Below are positions 14,554 through 21,423 of a DNA stretch of 23,908 bases, piece by piece (the stretch's first letter is position 1; every line of letters begins with the position of its first letter). Under the pieces are notes generated by a model. It saw only the letters and a program-made list of their open reading frames with translations. It made no database searches and was not told the DNA's origin. Origin of the DNA: a virus; IMG/VR virus record IMGVR_UViG_3300006923_000126, positions 1-23,908 of that record, one strand, 5' to 3'. A program made the position numbers and the translations under genes.

Positions 14554-14769
14554 ATGGAAAAACCAACTAAATTAAAGTACAAGCATCACATCTTATTAGA
14601 TACAGGTGTAGTATGTGTTCATTACCACAACAGTAGTGAAGTCAAAGTTTATAATGACTATAGAGAGTTTGCTCTTGAGCATCCAAAGCCTGCGTATCAA
14701 CATTCACAGTTCTGGATTAAAGTTAAATCCTATCTTAAGAGTATAGGTATAACACGACAAACATCATAG
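14554..14769 (+). CDS. hypothetical 71-aa early protein
   Basis: This 71-aa basic protein begins MEKPTKLKYKHHILLDTG and includes VVCVHYHNSSEVKVYNDY and SQFWIKVKSYLKSIG. A beta hairpin followed by a helix is likely. There are no cysteine pairs or catalytic motifs and no membrane segment. It is followed two bases later by the coiled-coil gene, so the two form an operon whose promoter must lie in the repeat-rich region upstream. I do not recognise a family. Its basic charge would allow nucleic acid binding, but nothing specific supports this. Confidence 0.65.
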   Translation: MEKPTKLKYKHHILLDTGVVCVHYHNSSEVKVYNDYREFALEHPKPAYQHSQFWIKVKSYLKSIGITRQTS

Positions 14770-14771
14770 TC

Positions 14772-15044
14772 ATGGATTATGACAAAGCTGCTATTGAAGC
14801 TTTACGAAAAAAAGTAGAAGAGCTTCAAACAGAAAACGCATTGTTACTTAAATTTAACAATAGACAGATCGATAATATAATTGATTGGTTAAATGCTAAG
14901 GTTAGAGACAATTTCACTGATAATGATGTTTACGAAAGTGACATAAAAGAAGTGATAACTGAACTAAATAAATTACGCAATTATAACCATTTAATTACTA
15001 AACTAAATAAATTACGCAATTATAACTTAATTACTAACATTTAA
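14772..15044 (+). CDS. small coiled-coil protein with a duplicated C-terminus
   Basis: This 90-aa protein starts with a leucine-zipper-like helix (AIEALRKKVEELQTENALLL), has a central helix and a charged stretch, and ends in two near copies of KLNKLRNYN(H)LIT. The repeat exists at the DNA level as an in-frame tandem duplication, so the C-terminus is probably dispensable or tolerant. It starts two bases after the preceding stop. It may act as a dimer. No family is recognised. Confidence 0.65.
   Translation: MDYDKAAIEALRKKVEELQTENALLLKFNNRQIDNIIDWLNAKVRDNFTDNDVYESDIKEVITELNKLRNYNHLITKLNKLRNYNLITNI
14962..15036 (+). repeat. in-frame tandem duplication inside the coiled-coil gene
   Basis: The first unit is 39 bases (14962-15000) and the second 36 (15001-15036). 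The first 26 bases of each are identical; the second then lacks a CAT triplet before TTAATTACTA. Near identity implies a recent event. It adds 12 or 13 residues without breaking the frame. Confidence 0.85.
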
Positions 15045-15048
15045 TATT

Positions 15049-15165
15049 ATGCTAGATACTATGGATTTTGTACAACTCTTCGGAGTTGCACTGTACTGCG
15101 CATGTCTTGTAGCATTTGCTGTTTCATGGACTATTGCAATGTATAGAGTAATCACTGACTCATAA
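15049..15165 (+). CDS. 38-aa single-pass membrane protein
   Basis: This short gene lies four bases after the coiled-coil gene. The protein starts MLDTMDFVQLF, has an unbroken hydrophobic segment from about residue 10 to 31 (LFGVALYCACLVAFAVSWTI), and ends MYRVITDS. The length of the segment fits one membrane-spanning helix, with a short cytoplasmic or external tail. Two cysteines occur inside the helix. Small hydrophobic early proteins in phages can act in superinfection exclusion or as holin-like factors, but no specific function can be claimed. A terminator 45 bases downstream closes the operon, which supports a real gene here. Confidence 0.6.
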   Translation: MLDTMDFVQLFGVALYCACLVAFAVSWTIAMYRVITDS

Positions 15166-15209
15166 GAAAATAACCGTCCTAATAACGGATCAAGTGATGA
15201 CCAACAATT

Positions 15210-15242
15210 AAGAGAGTAGATTAGGCTGCTCTCTTTCTTTTT
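15210..15242 (+). terminator. intrinsic terminator closing the 14554-15165 operon
   Basis: A 10-bp stem (AAGAGAGTAG with CTGCTCTCTT, one G-T pair) has a six-base loop and is followed by TCTTTTT. Directly after it, an exact 12-mer tandem TTTTTAAATCAA occurs twice (15238-15261) in the leader of the next gene. Confidence 0.85.
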
Positions 15243-15269
15243 AAATCAATTTTTAAATCAATAAATAAC

Positions 15270-15515
15270 ATGTTACAAACAATCAATGAAGACACCATTC
15301 TTCAAAATATTGAGGCAGGACGTTTCAGTGTTTTAAAATTGGATGAAGACCAGAGATACAATGATTTAATCAAAGTGTATCCTAAATCATGGCACTCACA
15401 AATTAAACAAGCATTTAGAATGCAGTGTAGTGATATGATAGAAGAATTAATTACATATTCTACAAACTTTAAGACATCATTTAACTTGTCTAAAAGTAAA
15501 AGAATATTTGGTTAA
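15270..15515 (+). CDS. hypothetical 81-aa early protein
   Basis: This 81-aa protein starts MLQTINEDTILQNIEAGRFS and contains a conserved-looking YNDLIKVYPKSWHSQIKQAF segment, then an acidic helix and a basic tail (SKSKRIFG). It appears helical throughout, with no membrane segment or metal-binding motif. It is a single gene between a terminator and a structured RNA region, and its leader contains the exact 12-mer tandem and an AATAAATAAC start context. No family is recognised; a small regulatory or host-directed protein is possible. Confidence 0.6.
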   Translation: MLQTINEDTILQNIEAGRFSVLKLDEDQRYNDLIKVYPKSWHSQIKQAFRMQCSDMIEELITYSTNFKTSFNLSKSKRIFG

Positions 15516-15528
15516 TATGTAAAATAAG

Positions 15529-15601
15529 TATAAATTGTAACTGTCTTACGGCAGATACTTTGGTTTATGGTTCTGCCTAAGATATTAGAACCGCAATTAT
15601 A
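15529..15601 (+). ncRNA. structured RNA element, possible pseudoknot, upstream of the SSB-like gene
   Basis: Stem 1 pairs CTTA-GGCAG (15545-15554, one bulged C) with CTGCCTAAG (15573-15581) around an 18-base loop. The last four loop bases GGTT (15569-15572) can pair with AACC (15589-15592), giving an H-type pseudoknot. As an alternative, GGTTCT (15569-15574) can pair with AGAACC (15587-15592), which excludes stem 1. An outer helix, TAT-AATTG (529-537, bulged A) with CAATTATA (594-601), encloses all. No T run follows, so it is not a simple terminator. It lies 20 bases before the next ATG. Confidence 0.5.
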
Positions 15602-15620
15602 ATACAATAAATTATCAATT

Positions 15621-16163
15621 ATGGTACGAGTACAATCAATTTCAGAAGTTTATCAAGACACAAACAAGAAGAACTTCAAAGTAGTAACGTTAGAATCACC
15701 TGGTTTCAGAGAAGTAGCTGATCCAATGACAGGTGAAATTATTTATGCATTAGCTGCACCTAAAGTCACAAAGAAATGTGTGTGGGAAGCATCTTATTTA
15801 GATGACACCAAGCACTACCTTTATGATGCGACCGCTGGTCAAGCCGTTTACGGTACAATTGTAACAGCTCAAACAGATGAGTATACAATTACTGGAAGCG
15901 ACGGTGTAGAGAGAACAGTTAGCACTTACACAGGTTTCGTTGACGGAACTAATGAAGATGCAAACTTTGAGTCTCTTATTAATTCAATGCTTAAATCAGC
16001 TGGACGTGAACTTCCAGAGAATGCTATTCCAAAGCAAGAGATTGCTAAGGAACACATTGCTGCTAATAAAGCAGGCGAACAAATCGACATGGTTAATCAA
16101 ATAGATGACTTAGCTAAAGTCTCTGCAGAAGAGGTAGCAAATGATCTTGAAGACCAGTTTTAA
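15621..16163 (+). CDS. putative single-stranded DNA-binding protein
   Basis: This 180-aa protein has a beta-rich first two thirds (RVQSISEVYQD, NFKVVTLESPGF, KHYLYDATAGQAVYGTIVTA, EYTITGSDGVERTVSTYTGF) and a helical linker, then an acidic tail ending EEVANDLEDQF. Phage and bacterial SSBs often have an OB-fold followed by a flexible acidic tail with a terminal Phe (E. coli SSB ends DDDIPF, T7 gp2.5 ends in Phe), which binds partner proteins. The layout, early position and nearby PolA fit an SSB. The OB-fold is not proven by eye, and the gene at 23677 is a competing candidate. A structured RNA precedes it and a strong terminator follows, so expression seems tightly defined and probably high. 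Confidence 0.5.
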   Translation: MVRVQSISEVYQDTNKKNFKVVTLESPGFREVADPMTGEIIYALAAPKVTKKCVWEASYLDDTKHYLYDATAGQAVYGTIVTAQTDEYTITGSDGVERTVSTYTGFVDGTNEDANFESLINSMLKSAGRELPENAIPKQEIAKEHIAANKAGEQIDMVNQIDDLAKVSAEEVANDLEDQF

Positions 16164-16173
16164 TTAATTAATT

Positions 16174-16209
16174 AGAGGGATATCACATAGTGTGGTGTCT
16201 CTCTTTTTT
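16174..16209 (+). terminator. strong terminator after the SSB-like gene
   Basis: A 14-bp stem with some G-T pairs (AGAGGGATATCACA with TGTGGTGTCTCTCT) closes a TAG loop and is followed by TTTTT. It starts 10 bases after the stop codon. Confidence 0.85.
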
Positions 16210-16223
16210 AACACCTAAGCATC

Positions 16224-16430
16224 ATGAATGAATTATTTGACAACTGTGTAGAATTCCTACACTGGCTTAAGCCGTACTTTGGTATGAGCTACAAAGAAAT
16301 CAACATCTGGATATTTGTTATTATTGAGCCTATCATTTTCATTGTGATGTGCTGGTACATAATAAGACTGAGAAGAATTAACAAGAGTCTACTCTTTAAC
16401 ATCAAATTCTTTGAATCAAAGTTAAAATAA
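16224..16430 (+). CDS. 68-aa single-pass membrane protein
   Basis: This small protein has an amphipathic N-terminal segment (MNELFDNCVEFLHWLKPYFG), a hydrophobic helix at about 28-47 (IWIFVIIEPIIFIVMCWYII) and a basic C-terminal tail (RLRRINKSL). Positive residues after the helix predict an inside C-terminus. A Glu-Pro pair sits inside the membrane helix, which is unusual and may kink it. The gene lies 14 bases after a terminator and 25 bases before the DNA-binding-like gene. Holin-like, spanin-like or exclusion roles cannot be told apart; no lysis gene is visible in this window. No family is recognised. Confidence 0.6.
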   Translation: MNELFDNCVEFLHWLKPYFGMSYKEINIWIFVIIEPIIFIVMCWYIIRLRRINKSLLFNIKFFESKLK

Positions 16431-16455
16431 ACTGAATCTAATAAAGAAATATAAT

Positions 16456-16758
16456 ATGTCTAAATTATTTATAACCAACACCAAGCGGTCAGGTAGACCA
16501 AGAACAAATTTTACAAAAGGACCAATAACTAAAGCAGAGTACACCTTTGCTTACAAGTTTGTTGATACAATGGTAAAAGAAAACGTACGTTTTAGTGTAT
16601 TAGAATTACAAAGCGCAATGTATGCCATCACGGGTAAGATTAGAACCACAACAACTATTTGTAGAATGGTAAATGAGCTACTCAACGATCCTGATGTAGG
16701 ACGTAAACCTAACTGGTTTATAAAACAAGCAATAAGAGTTAAAAATTTAATTAATTAA
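16456..16758 (+). CDS. 100-aa basic protein, DNA-binding candidate
   Basis: This 100-aa, Lys/Arg-rich protein has an N-terminal GRPR (KRSGRPRTNFTKG), the core of an AT-hook that contacts the minor groove. A helical region follows (EYTFAYKFVDTMVKENVRFS, then LELQSAMYAITGK, and TTTTICRMVNELLNDPDVGR) whose spacing would fit a helix-turn-helix. Its stop lies two bases before the DNA polymerase ATG, so it is co-expressed with PolA and may be a polymerase accessory or an origin-binding protein. The family is not recognised. The AT-hook is only three or four residues and may be chance. Confidence 0.55.
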   Translation: MSKLFITNTKRSGRPRTNFTKGPITKAEYTFAYKFVDTMVKENVRFSVLELQSAMYAITGKIRTTTTICRMVNELLNDPDVGRKPNWFIKQAIRVKNLIN

Positions 16759-16760
16759 CT

Positions 16761-18608
16761 ATGAATTATTTGATAAGCAACAACCCTCAACAAGAAGTGT
16801 ATTCAGGATTAGTCTCTACTACACTTGACGATGTTATACCGCATCTAAAACAGCAAGCCATTGTAGGTTTCGATACAGAAACTACAGGTTTGAGGTTCGA
16901 TAGTGAAGAGTTGTTGCTTGTTCAAATATCGTCTAAGGATCACAACTATTTAATTGACGCACAAACTGTTGACATTACACCAATCAAAGGACTGTTCGAG
17001 TCTAGACATGTAATTAAAATAGCACACAACGTCAAGTTTGACTACAAGTTCTTAAGACAAGCAGGTATTACATGTCAGAATACATATGATACTATGCTTG
17101 TAGAACAAGTCATTAATTGTGGGAAGACATCTCTTAAGAATTCGTTACAAGCGCTCTTAGAGAGGTATTTAGACATATTTATGGATAAGAACACACGTTC
17201 TTCATTTATTGGACACAAGGGTAAGTTTAGTAAAGCACAGTTATTTTATGGTATCGAGGATACTGCCAATCTAATCAAGCTTAGAGAACTACAACTACAG
17301 ACTGTTGATGATTTAGAGCTTAATGAAGTTATTAAACTGGAGAATGAAGTAGCATTAGCCTTTGCAGACATCGAATTCAACGGTATACATTTAGATAAAG
17401 ACAAGTGGGAAAAAAACTACAAGAAAGTTAAGATAGATCTTGACAACGCTGTAGAAGAACTTGATATGTATATTGAATATGATCCGTTGTTTGAAAAGCA
17501 TAAGCTACCTTATTTACAGATGGATATGTTTACACCAGTTGAAGAGCTACGTAAAACAGATATACTATGGTCTTCACCATCACAAGTGTTGAAGTTATTT
17601 CAAACTGTAGTGCCTTTGTTAGAGAGTGTAAATGGTAAATTATTGCTAATGCATACGGATGATCATCCTATCATTGGTAAGTATATTAAATATAAAGAGA
17701 AAGCAAAGCTTTACAATGCCTATGGTCCTGACTTCTATAAGTATTTACATAACGATGGACGAATCCACACCAACTTCAGACAGATTCTTAATACAGGTCG
17801 AGTTAGTTCGTCTAAGCCTAACATGCAACAGATACCTGCCTCCAACTCGTATAGAAATGCGTTTACAACTGGACATAAGCAGTGGGTGTTTGTATCATCC
17901 GATTTTGCTTCGCAAGAGCTATGTATCATTGCCTATGGATCACAAGATCCTGTCTGGCTTGATGCTCTTAAAGAAGGAAAGGATTTACATTCCATATGTG
18001 CTGACTTAATATTTGGTCGAGTGTGGCGTGATGCAGAGGGTGATGACAAGGAACGTAAAAGACTACGTACAGCTGTGAAAGCTATTAACTTTGGTCTTGC
18101 TTACGGCATGTCAGAGTTTAAACTTGCTGATACTCTGCAGATTACAACCGAAGAGGCTAAGGAAATGATAGACAAATACTTTACAGTGTTTCCATCTATT
18201 AAGAAGTTCCTTACCAGACTGGGTAACTTTGGTAAAGACAATGGTTACATAAGAACCTTTAAGCCTTACCAAAGGATACGATGGTTTGAGGAATGGGGGA
18301 AAAACAAAAGAGATTTCTCTATTCTAGGATCTATCGAACGTGCATCTAAGAACACACCTATTCAAGGTACAGGTGCCGATATGACTAAGCTTGCACTCAT
18401 TAAAGTAAGAGATGTAATAGCACAAAATAATTATCCTGTCAAATTAGTAATGACTGTACATGATCAGATTGACACAGTAGCTCACGTTGAGTTTGCTGAA
18501 CAGTGGTCTGATATCTTGAAAAAGACTATGGAAGAAGCAGCATTACATATTATAGACAATGGATTGTTAAAGAGTGACACTAACATATCAAACGCATGGG
18601 AAAAATAA
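16761..18608 (+). CDS. polA: family A DNA polymerase with 3'-5' exonuclease
   Basis: This 615-aa replicative polymerase has both proofreading and synthesis domains but no 5'-3' exonuclease. Exo I is FDTET (Asp 38, Glu 40), Exo II has Asp 94 (HNVKFDYKF) and Exo III is YGIED at 163-167. Polymerase motif A is SSDFASQEL (Asp 381, Glu 386). Motif B (RTAVKAINFGLAYG) has Arg 436, Lys 440, Phe 444 and Tyr 448. Motif C is MTVHDQID, with catalytic Asp 568 but Gln 569 where Glu is usual. Phe 444 predicts ordinary discrimination against dideoxynucleotides. The length is shorter than E. coli Pol I, as expected without the 5' nuclease. Some crAss-like groups use PolA, others PolB, and this places the phage in the PolA set. 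Confidence 0.93.
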   Translation: MNYLISNNPQQEVYSGLVSTTLDDVIPHLKQQAIVGFDTETTGLRFDSEELLLVQISSKDHNYLIDAQTVDITPIKGLFESRHVIKIAHNVKFDYKFLRQAGITCQNTYDTMLVEQVINCGKTSLKNSLQALLERYLDIFMDKNTRSSFIGHKGKFSKAQLFYGIEDTANLIKLRELQLQTVDDLELNEVIKLENEVALAFADIEFNGIHLDKDKWEKNYKKVKIDLDNAVEELDMYIEYDPLFEKHKLPYLQMDMFTPVEELRKTDILWSSPSQVLKLFQTVVPLLESVNGKLLLMHTDDHPIIGKYIKYKEKAKLYNAYGPDFYKYLHNDGRIHTNFRQILNTGRVSSSKPNMQQIPASNSYRNAFTTGHKQWVFVSSDFASQELCIIAYGSQDPVWLDALKEGKDLHSICADLIFGRVWRDAEGDDKERKRLRTAVKAINFGLAYGMSEFKLADTLQITTEEAKEMIDKYFTVFPSIKKFLTRLGNFGKDNGYIRTFKPYQRIRWFEEWGKNKRDFSILGSIERASKNTPIQGTGADMTKLALIKVRDVIAQNNYPVKLVMTVHDQIDTVAHVEFAEQWSDILKKTMEEAALHIIDNGLLKSDTNISNAWEK

Positions 18609-18650
18609 CAAGCTCAGATTAAAAATATAATACTTAAAACAATATAGATC

Positions 18651-18851
18651 ATGAAATTACATGAAGTACCTAGAAACTCAAGGATAAGAGTTATTAGTAA
18701 TACTAAAGTTCCACCTGGAGCTCCGGAAATTAAAGTTGAACAAGAATTAAATTTTAGTCATATTGATGGAATGTATTCTTACTGTACTACAGATGCAGGA
18801 CAGGTTGTACATATAGCTGCATGGTCTGAAGTAGAAATAATAAATAAATAA
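18651..18851 (+). CDS. small beta-barrel-like phage protein of unknown function
   Basis: This 66-aa protein starts MKLHEVPRNSRIRVISNTKV, contains an acidic middle and a conserved-looking HIDGMYSYCTTDAGQVVHIA, and ends AAWSEVEIINK. It reads as four or five short strands, possibly an SH3-like barrel. I recall small phage proteins with the pattern LHEVPRN...HIDGMYSYC...AAW.EVE, so the family is probably widespread, but I know of no assigned function. It lies between the polymerase and a second conserved phage protein, in the replication operon. Two residues with metal-binding or active potential (His, Cys) may matter. Confidence 0.6.
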   Translation: MKLHEVPRNSRIRVISNTKVPPGAPEIKVEQELNFSHIDGMYSYCTTDAGQVVHIAAWSEVEIINK

Positions 18852-18868
18852 CCTTTAAAAATATAAAT

Positions 18869-19468
18869 ATGGGATTTGACGTATACGGATTAAAACCACA
18901 CAATCCAAAGAACCTAGTAAAGCCAGAGATAAACTGGTCAGCAAAACCAACAGATGAAGAAAAAGAAGAGTTCTTCGCTGCATTAGAAAATTATGAAAAG
19001 AACGTACCAGGACATTACTTTAGAAACAATGTATGGTGGTGGCGTCCTTTATGGGACTACATAGATAACCATACAGAGGTTCTTAGTGACACACAAATGG
19101 AAGAAGGATCAAGTAACAGCGGTGCAACAATAAGTGAGGAGGAATCTATTGAGCTTTCGTTAGCATTACATAAGCTGATAGATTCAGGACATACTAAAAA
19201 GTATGAGGATATTCATATGTTAGAGTTTAATCTAGCACAAGAACACAATGAAGAGCTAGAAAAACAACGTAAAAAAGTACATGTAAGAGTTGTAGAAGTT
19301 ACAGGTAATGAGGGAATAGCACCTAAAGACTATCCTGCCCCTTACAAAAAAGAATGGGATGATTTATGGGCTCGTAAAGCTTGGGCTGGTAGTTATCCTT
19401 TTAGTGAAAATAATATAAAAGAATTTGCTGACTTCTGCTATCAATCAGGCGGATTTGAAATTTGGTAA
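18869..19468 (+). CDS. conserved phage hypothetical protein (MGFDVYGLKP type)
   Basis: This 199-aa acidic protein begins MGFDVYGLKPHNPKN and has a tryptophan-rich stretch, YFRNNVWWWRPLWDYI, around residues 50-65. I recognise the pairing of MG(F/M)DVYG with YFRNNVWWWRPLW as common to many phage hypothetical proteins, with no established function. The middle is highly acidic and helical (ISEEESIELSLALHKLIDSG, then LEFNLAQEHNEELEKQ) and the C-terminus is aromatic (FADFCYQSGGFEIW). The tryptophan cluster could bind nucleotide or sugar, but no motif proves it. Its stop lies two bases before the DUF932-like ATG, in the same operon. Confidence 0.65.
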   Translation: MGFDVYGLKPHNPKNLVKPEINWSAKPTDEEKEEFFAALENYEKNVPGHYFRNNVWWWRPLWDYIDNHTEVLSDTQMEEGSSNSGATISEEESIELSLALHKLIDSGHTKKYEDIHMLEFNLAQEHNEELEKQRKKVHVRVVEVTGNEGIAPKDYPAPYKKEWDDLWARKAWAGSYPFSENNIKEFADFCYQSGGFEIW

Positions 19469-19470
19469 TT

Positions 19471-20190
19471 ATGAATGGATTTAAAACAACAAGAGATGCA
19501 GTACTAGCACAGCCGGTACCATCAGCTACAAATACTTACGGTCCTGTAGCACACGAAACACTGTTTGAGCGCGTCGAATCAGAGATAGCTCGTAACAATT
19601 GGACTGTAGACGATATTAGTTATAGAGGTGCGATGAACAACGATGTTGTTATTGCATATTATACTCTTGCAACTAAGAGTAATTTACCTGTCAAGCCTAT
19701 GATAGGTATCATAAACTCATACAACAAGACACGACGTGTAGGAATTGCATGTGGTGCTAGAGTAATGATTTGTATGAATGGTATGATATCAGGAGAGGCT
19801 ATTGCAGCTAAAGTGCATCGTTCTAAAGTGATGGATCACTTAGATCAGATGATACATGTCACTCTAGGGTCATTGAGAAAGACCTTTGGAGAGATTAACA
19901 AAGATATAAATGATTTAAAAGAGCATCGATTAGATGGTATGACAGAGGTGTCTCACATTCTTGGAGAGCTTTACGTACGTGATAGTATACTAACACCTAC
20001 GCAAGCATCCGTAGTTAAGAATGAAATCTCTGACTCTGTGCATTTTGCTATGCAAGAGGATACAGACTCTTTTAACTCATGGAACCTATATAATAATGTA
20101 ACTGAGGCTTTGAAACGTTCACATCCATTGAACGAATTCAAGGATTACCACAAGGTGCATGATTATTTTAAAAACTATATAAACCTATGA
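19471..20190 (+). CDS. DUF932-like phage/plasmid protein
   Basis: I start this 239-aa protein at the ATG at 19471; an earlier TTG at 19462 would overlap the upstream stop. The middle (MIGIINSYNKTRRVGIACGA, then RVMICMNGM) matches what I know of DUF932 proteins, which are found on phages and plasmids near replication genes: an NS.D.S.R..I..G..V.VCSNGM core. The C-terminal half is helical (RKTFGEINKDINDLKE) and contains a long linker before the end. DUF932 function is unproven; single-strand annealing or DNA-protection roles have been suggested. The stop overlaps the SF2 helicase start in an ATGA, so the two are translationally coupled, which points to a shared role in replication or recombination. 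Confidence 0.65.
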   Translation: MNGFKTTRDAVLAQPVPSATNTYGPVAHETLFERVESEIARNNWTVDDISYRGAMNNDVVIAYYTLATKSNLPVKPMIGIINSYNKTRRVGIACGARVMICMNGMISGEAIAAKVHRSKVMDHLDQMIHVTLGSLRKTFGEINKDINDLKEHRLDGMTEVSHILGELYVRDSILTPTQASVVKNEISDSVHFAMQEDTDSFNSWNLYNNVTEALKRSHPLNEFKDYHKVHDYFKNYINL

Positions 20191-21422
20191 AAATAGACGT
20201 AAAGAAACTTGCACGTCAAAGACGTGTAGTTGACGTTTGGAAGCAGTCAGGTTACAAAGGAACTCTCGAAGCCGTAACAGGCTTTGGGAAGACCTATGTA
20301 GCGTGTCTTATTATACAAGACATGAACAAGAAGTTGCCTGATAATACAACACTAGTTGTAGTTCCAACCAGATACTTATTTGAACAGTGGAAAGAGGTAA
20401 TTACAAACCTTGAACTAAAGAACGTAAAGATCCAAGTAATCAATACCGGTGTTAAAGGTATGAGCTCTGTAGATCTGCTAGTTCTTGACGAGGTGCATAA
20501 TTATGCCTCTGATGTGTTCAAGACTATATTTTCTAACGTTCACTATCATTACATACTAGGGCTTACAGCTACGTTAGAGCGTAGTGACAAGAAGCATTAT
20601 ATTATAGAACAATACTGTCCTGTTATAGACACGATCAGTATGAAAGAAGCGCTTGATATGGGGTATGTATCTAATTTCAAGGTATATAATCTAGCTCTAG
20701 AGCTTAATGACAAAGACAGGTATGCATACGAAAAACTACACGACGGATTTAATAAGTATTTCAAGTGGTTTGATTTTAATTTCCAAGCTGCTATGAAATG
20801 TTTAAAGTCTCAAGAATATAGAGATCACTATGCGGCTAAGACAGGGTATGATGTAAATGGTATCATGACAGCTGCAGTTCAGTGGTCTAAAAATATGCGT
20901 AATCGTAAGACATTTTTGTACAATCACCCTTCTAAGTTTTTGGCTGCGAAGGAATTAATTGATACCTTTGATGTCCCTACGATCACATTTTCAGAGACCG
21001 TAAAATTTGCTAACGAGCTTACAAAAACGTTGCAACCCTGGGCAGTTTCTTATCATTCTAAGATGAAACCCTATGCTAAACAAATGGCAATAGAGAATTT
21101 CAAGGATCCAAGAAGCGACATCAAGGTAATATCAACAGCTCGAGCCTTAGACGAAGGTTTTGACATACAAGGAGTATCCATGGCAATAGTATGCAGTGGT
21201 ACATCTACATCAAGACAAGATCTTCAGCGTACAGGTAGAGCTATTCGTTGGGCACCAGGTAAGACTGGTTTAATGATAAACTTGTACATAGCAGATACAC
21301 AGGACGAGAAGTGGTTACGACAGCGTCAGAAGAAAACGATTAATGCGACTCACGTTAATTCAGTTAAAGAAATCAAAGAGGCTTTGAGTCAAGCTTCTCT
21401 AGAATATTTAAACGTAATATAG
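20187..21422 (+). CDS. SF2 DNA helicase (DEVH type)
   Basis: This 411-aa superfamily 2 helicase has a clear motif set. Motif I is TGFGKT at 31-36, motif Ia VVVPTRYL, motif II LDEVHN with DEVH at 101-104, and motif III GLTATL with TAT at 127-129. Motif VI is RQDLQRTGRAIR at 343-354. The N-terminal Q-like region is short. It resembles the compact helicases of crAss-like and other phages used in replication, recombination or fork remodelling, like T4 UvsW. The protein uses ATP to move along or remodel DNA. It is coupled to the DUF932-like gene upstream and is followed one base later by the winged-helix-like gene. The family is sure; the exact role is not. Confidence 0.9.
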   Translation: MKIDVKKLARQRRVVDVWKQSGYKGTLEAVTGFGKTYVACLIIQDMNKKLPDNTTLVVVPTRYLFEQWKEVITNLELKNVKIQVINTGVKGMSSVDLLVLDEVHNYASDVFKTIFSNVHYHYILGLTATLERSDKKHYIIEQYCPVIDTISMKEALDMGYVSNFKVYNLALELNDKDRYAYEKLHDGFNKYFKWFDFNFQAAMKCLKSQEYRDHYAAKTGYDVNGIMTAAVQWSKNMRNRKTFLYNHPSKFLAAKELIDTFDVPTITFSETVKFANELTKTLQPWAVSYHSKMKPYAKQMAIENFKDPRSDIKVISTARALDEGFDIQGVSMAIVCSGTSTSRQDLQRTGRAIRWAPGKTGLMINLYIADTQDEKWLRQRQKKTINATHVNSVKEIKEALSQASLEYLNVI

Positions 21423-21423
21423 T

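Noticed and set aside
17659-18009. 116-codon frame inside the DNA polymerase gene
   Set aside because: It overlaps intact polymerase sequence including motif A in another frame and shows no motif of its own.
19462-19470. TTG start for the DUF932-like gene
   Set aside because: It overlaps the previous stop, and an ATG three codons later follows that stop by two bases.
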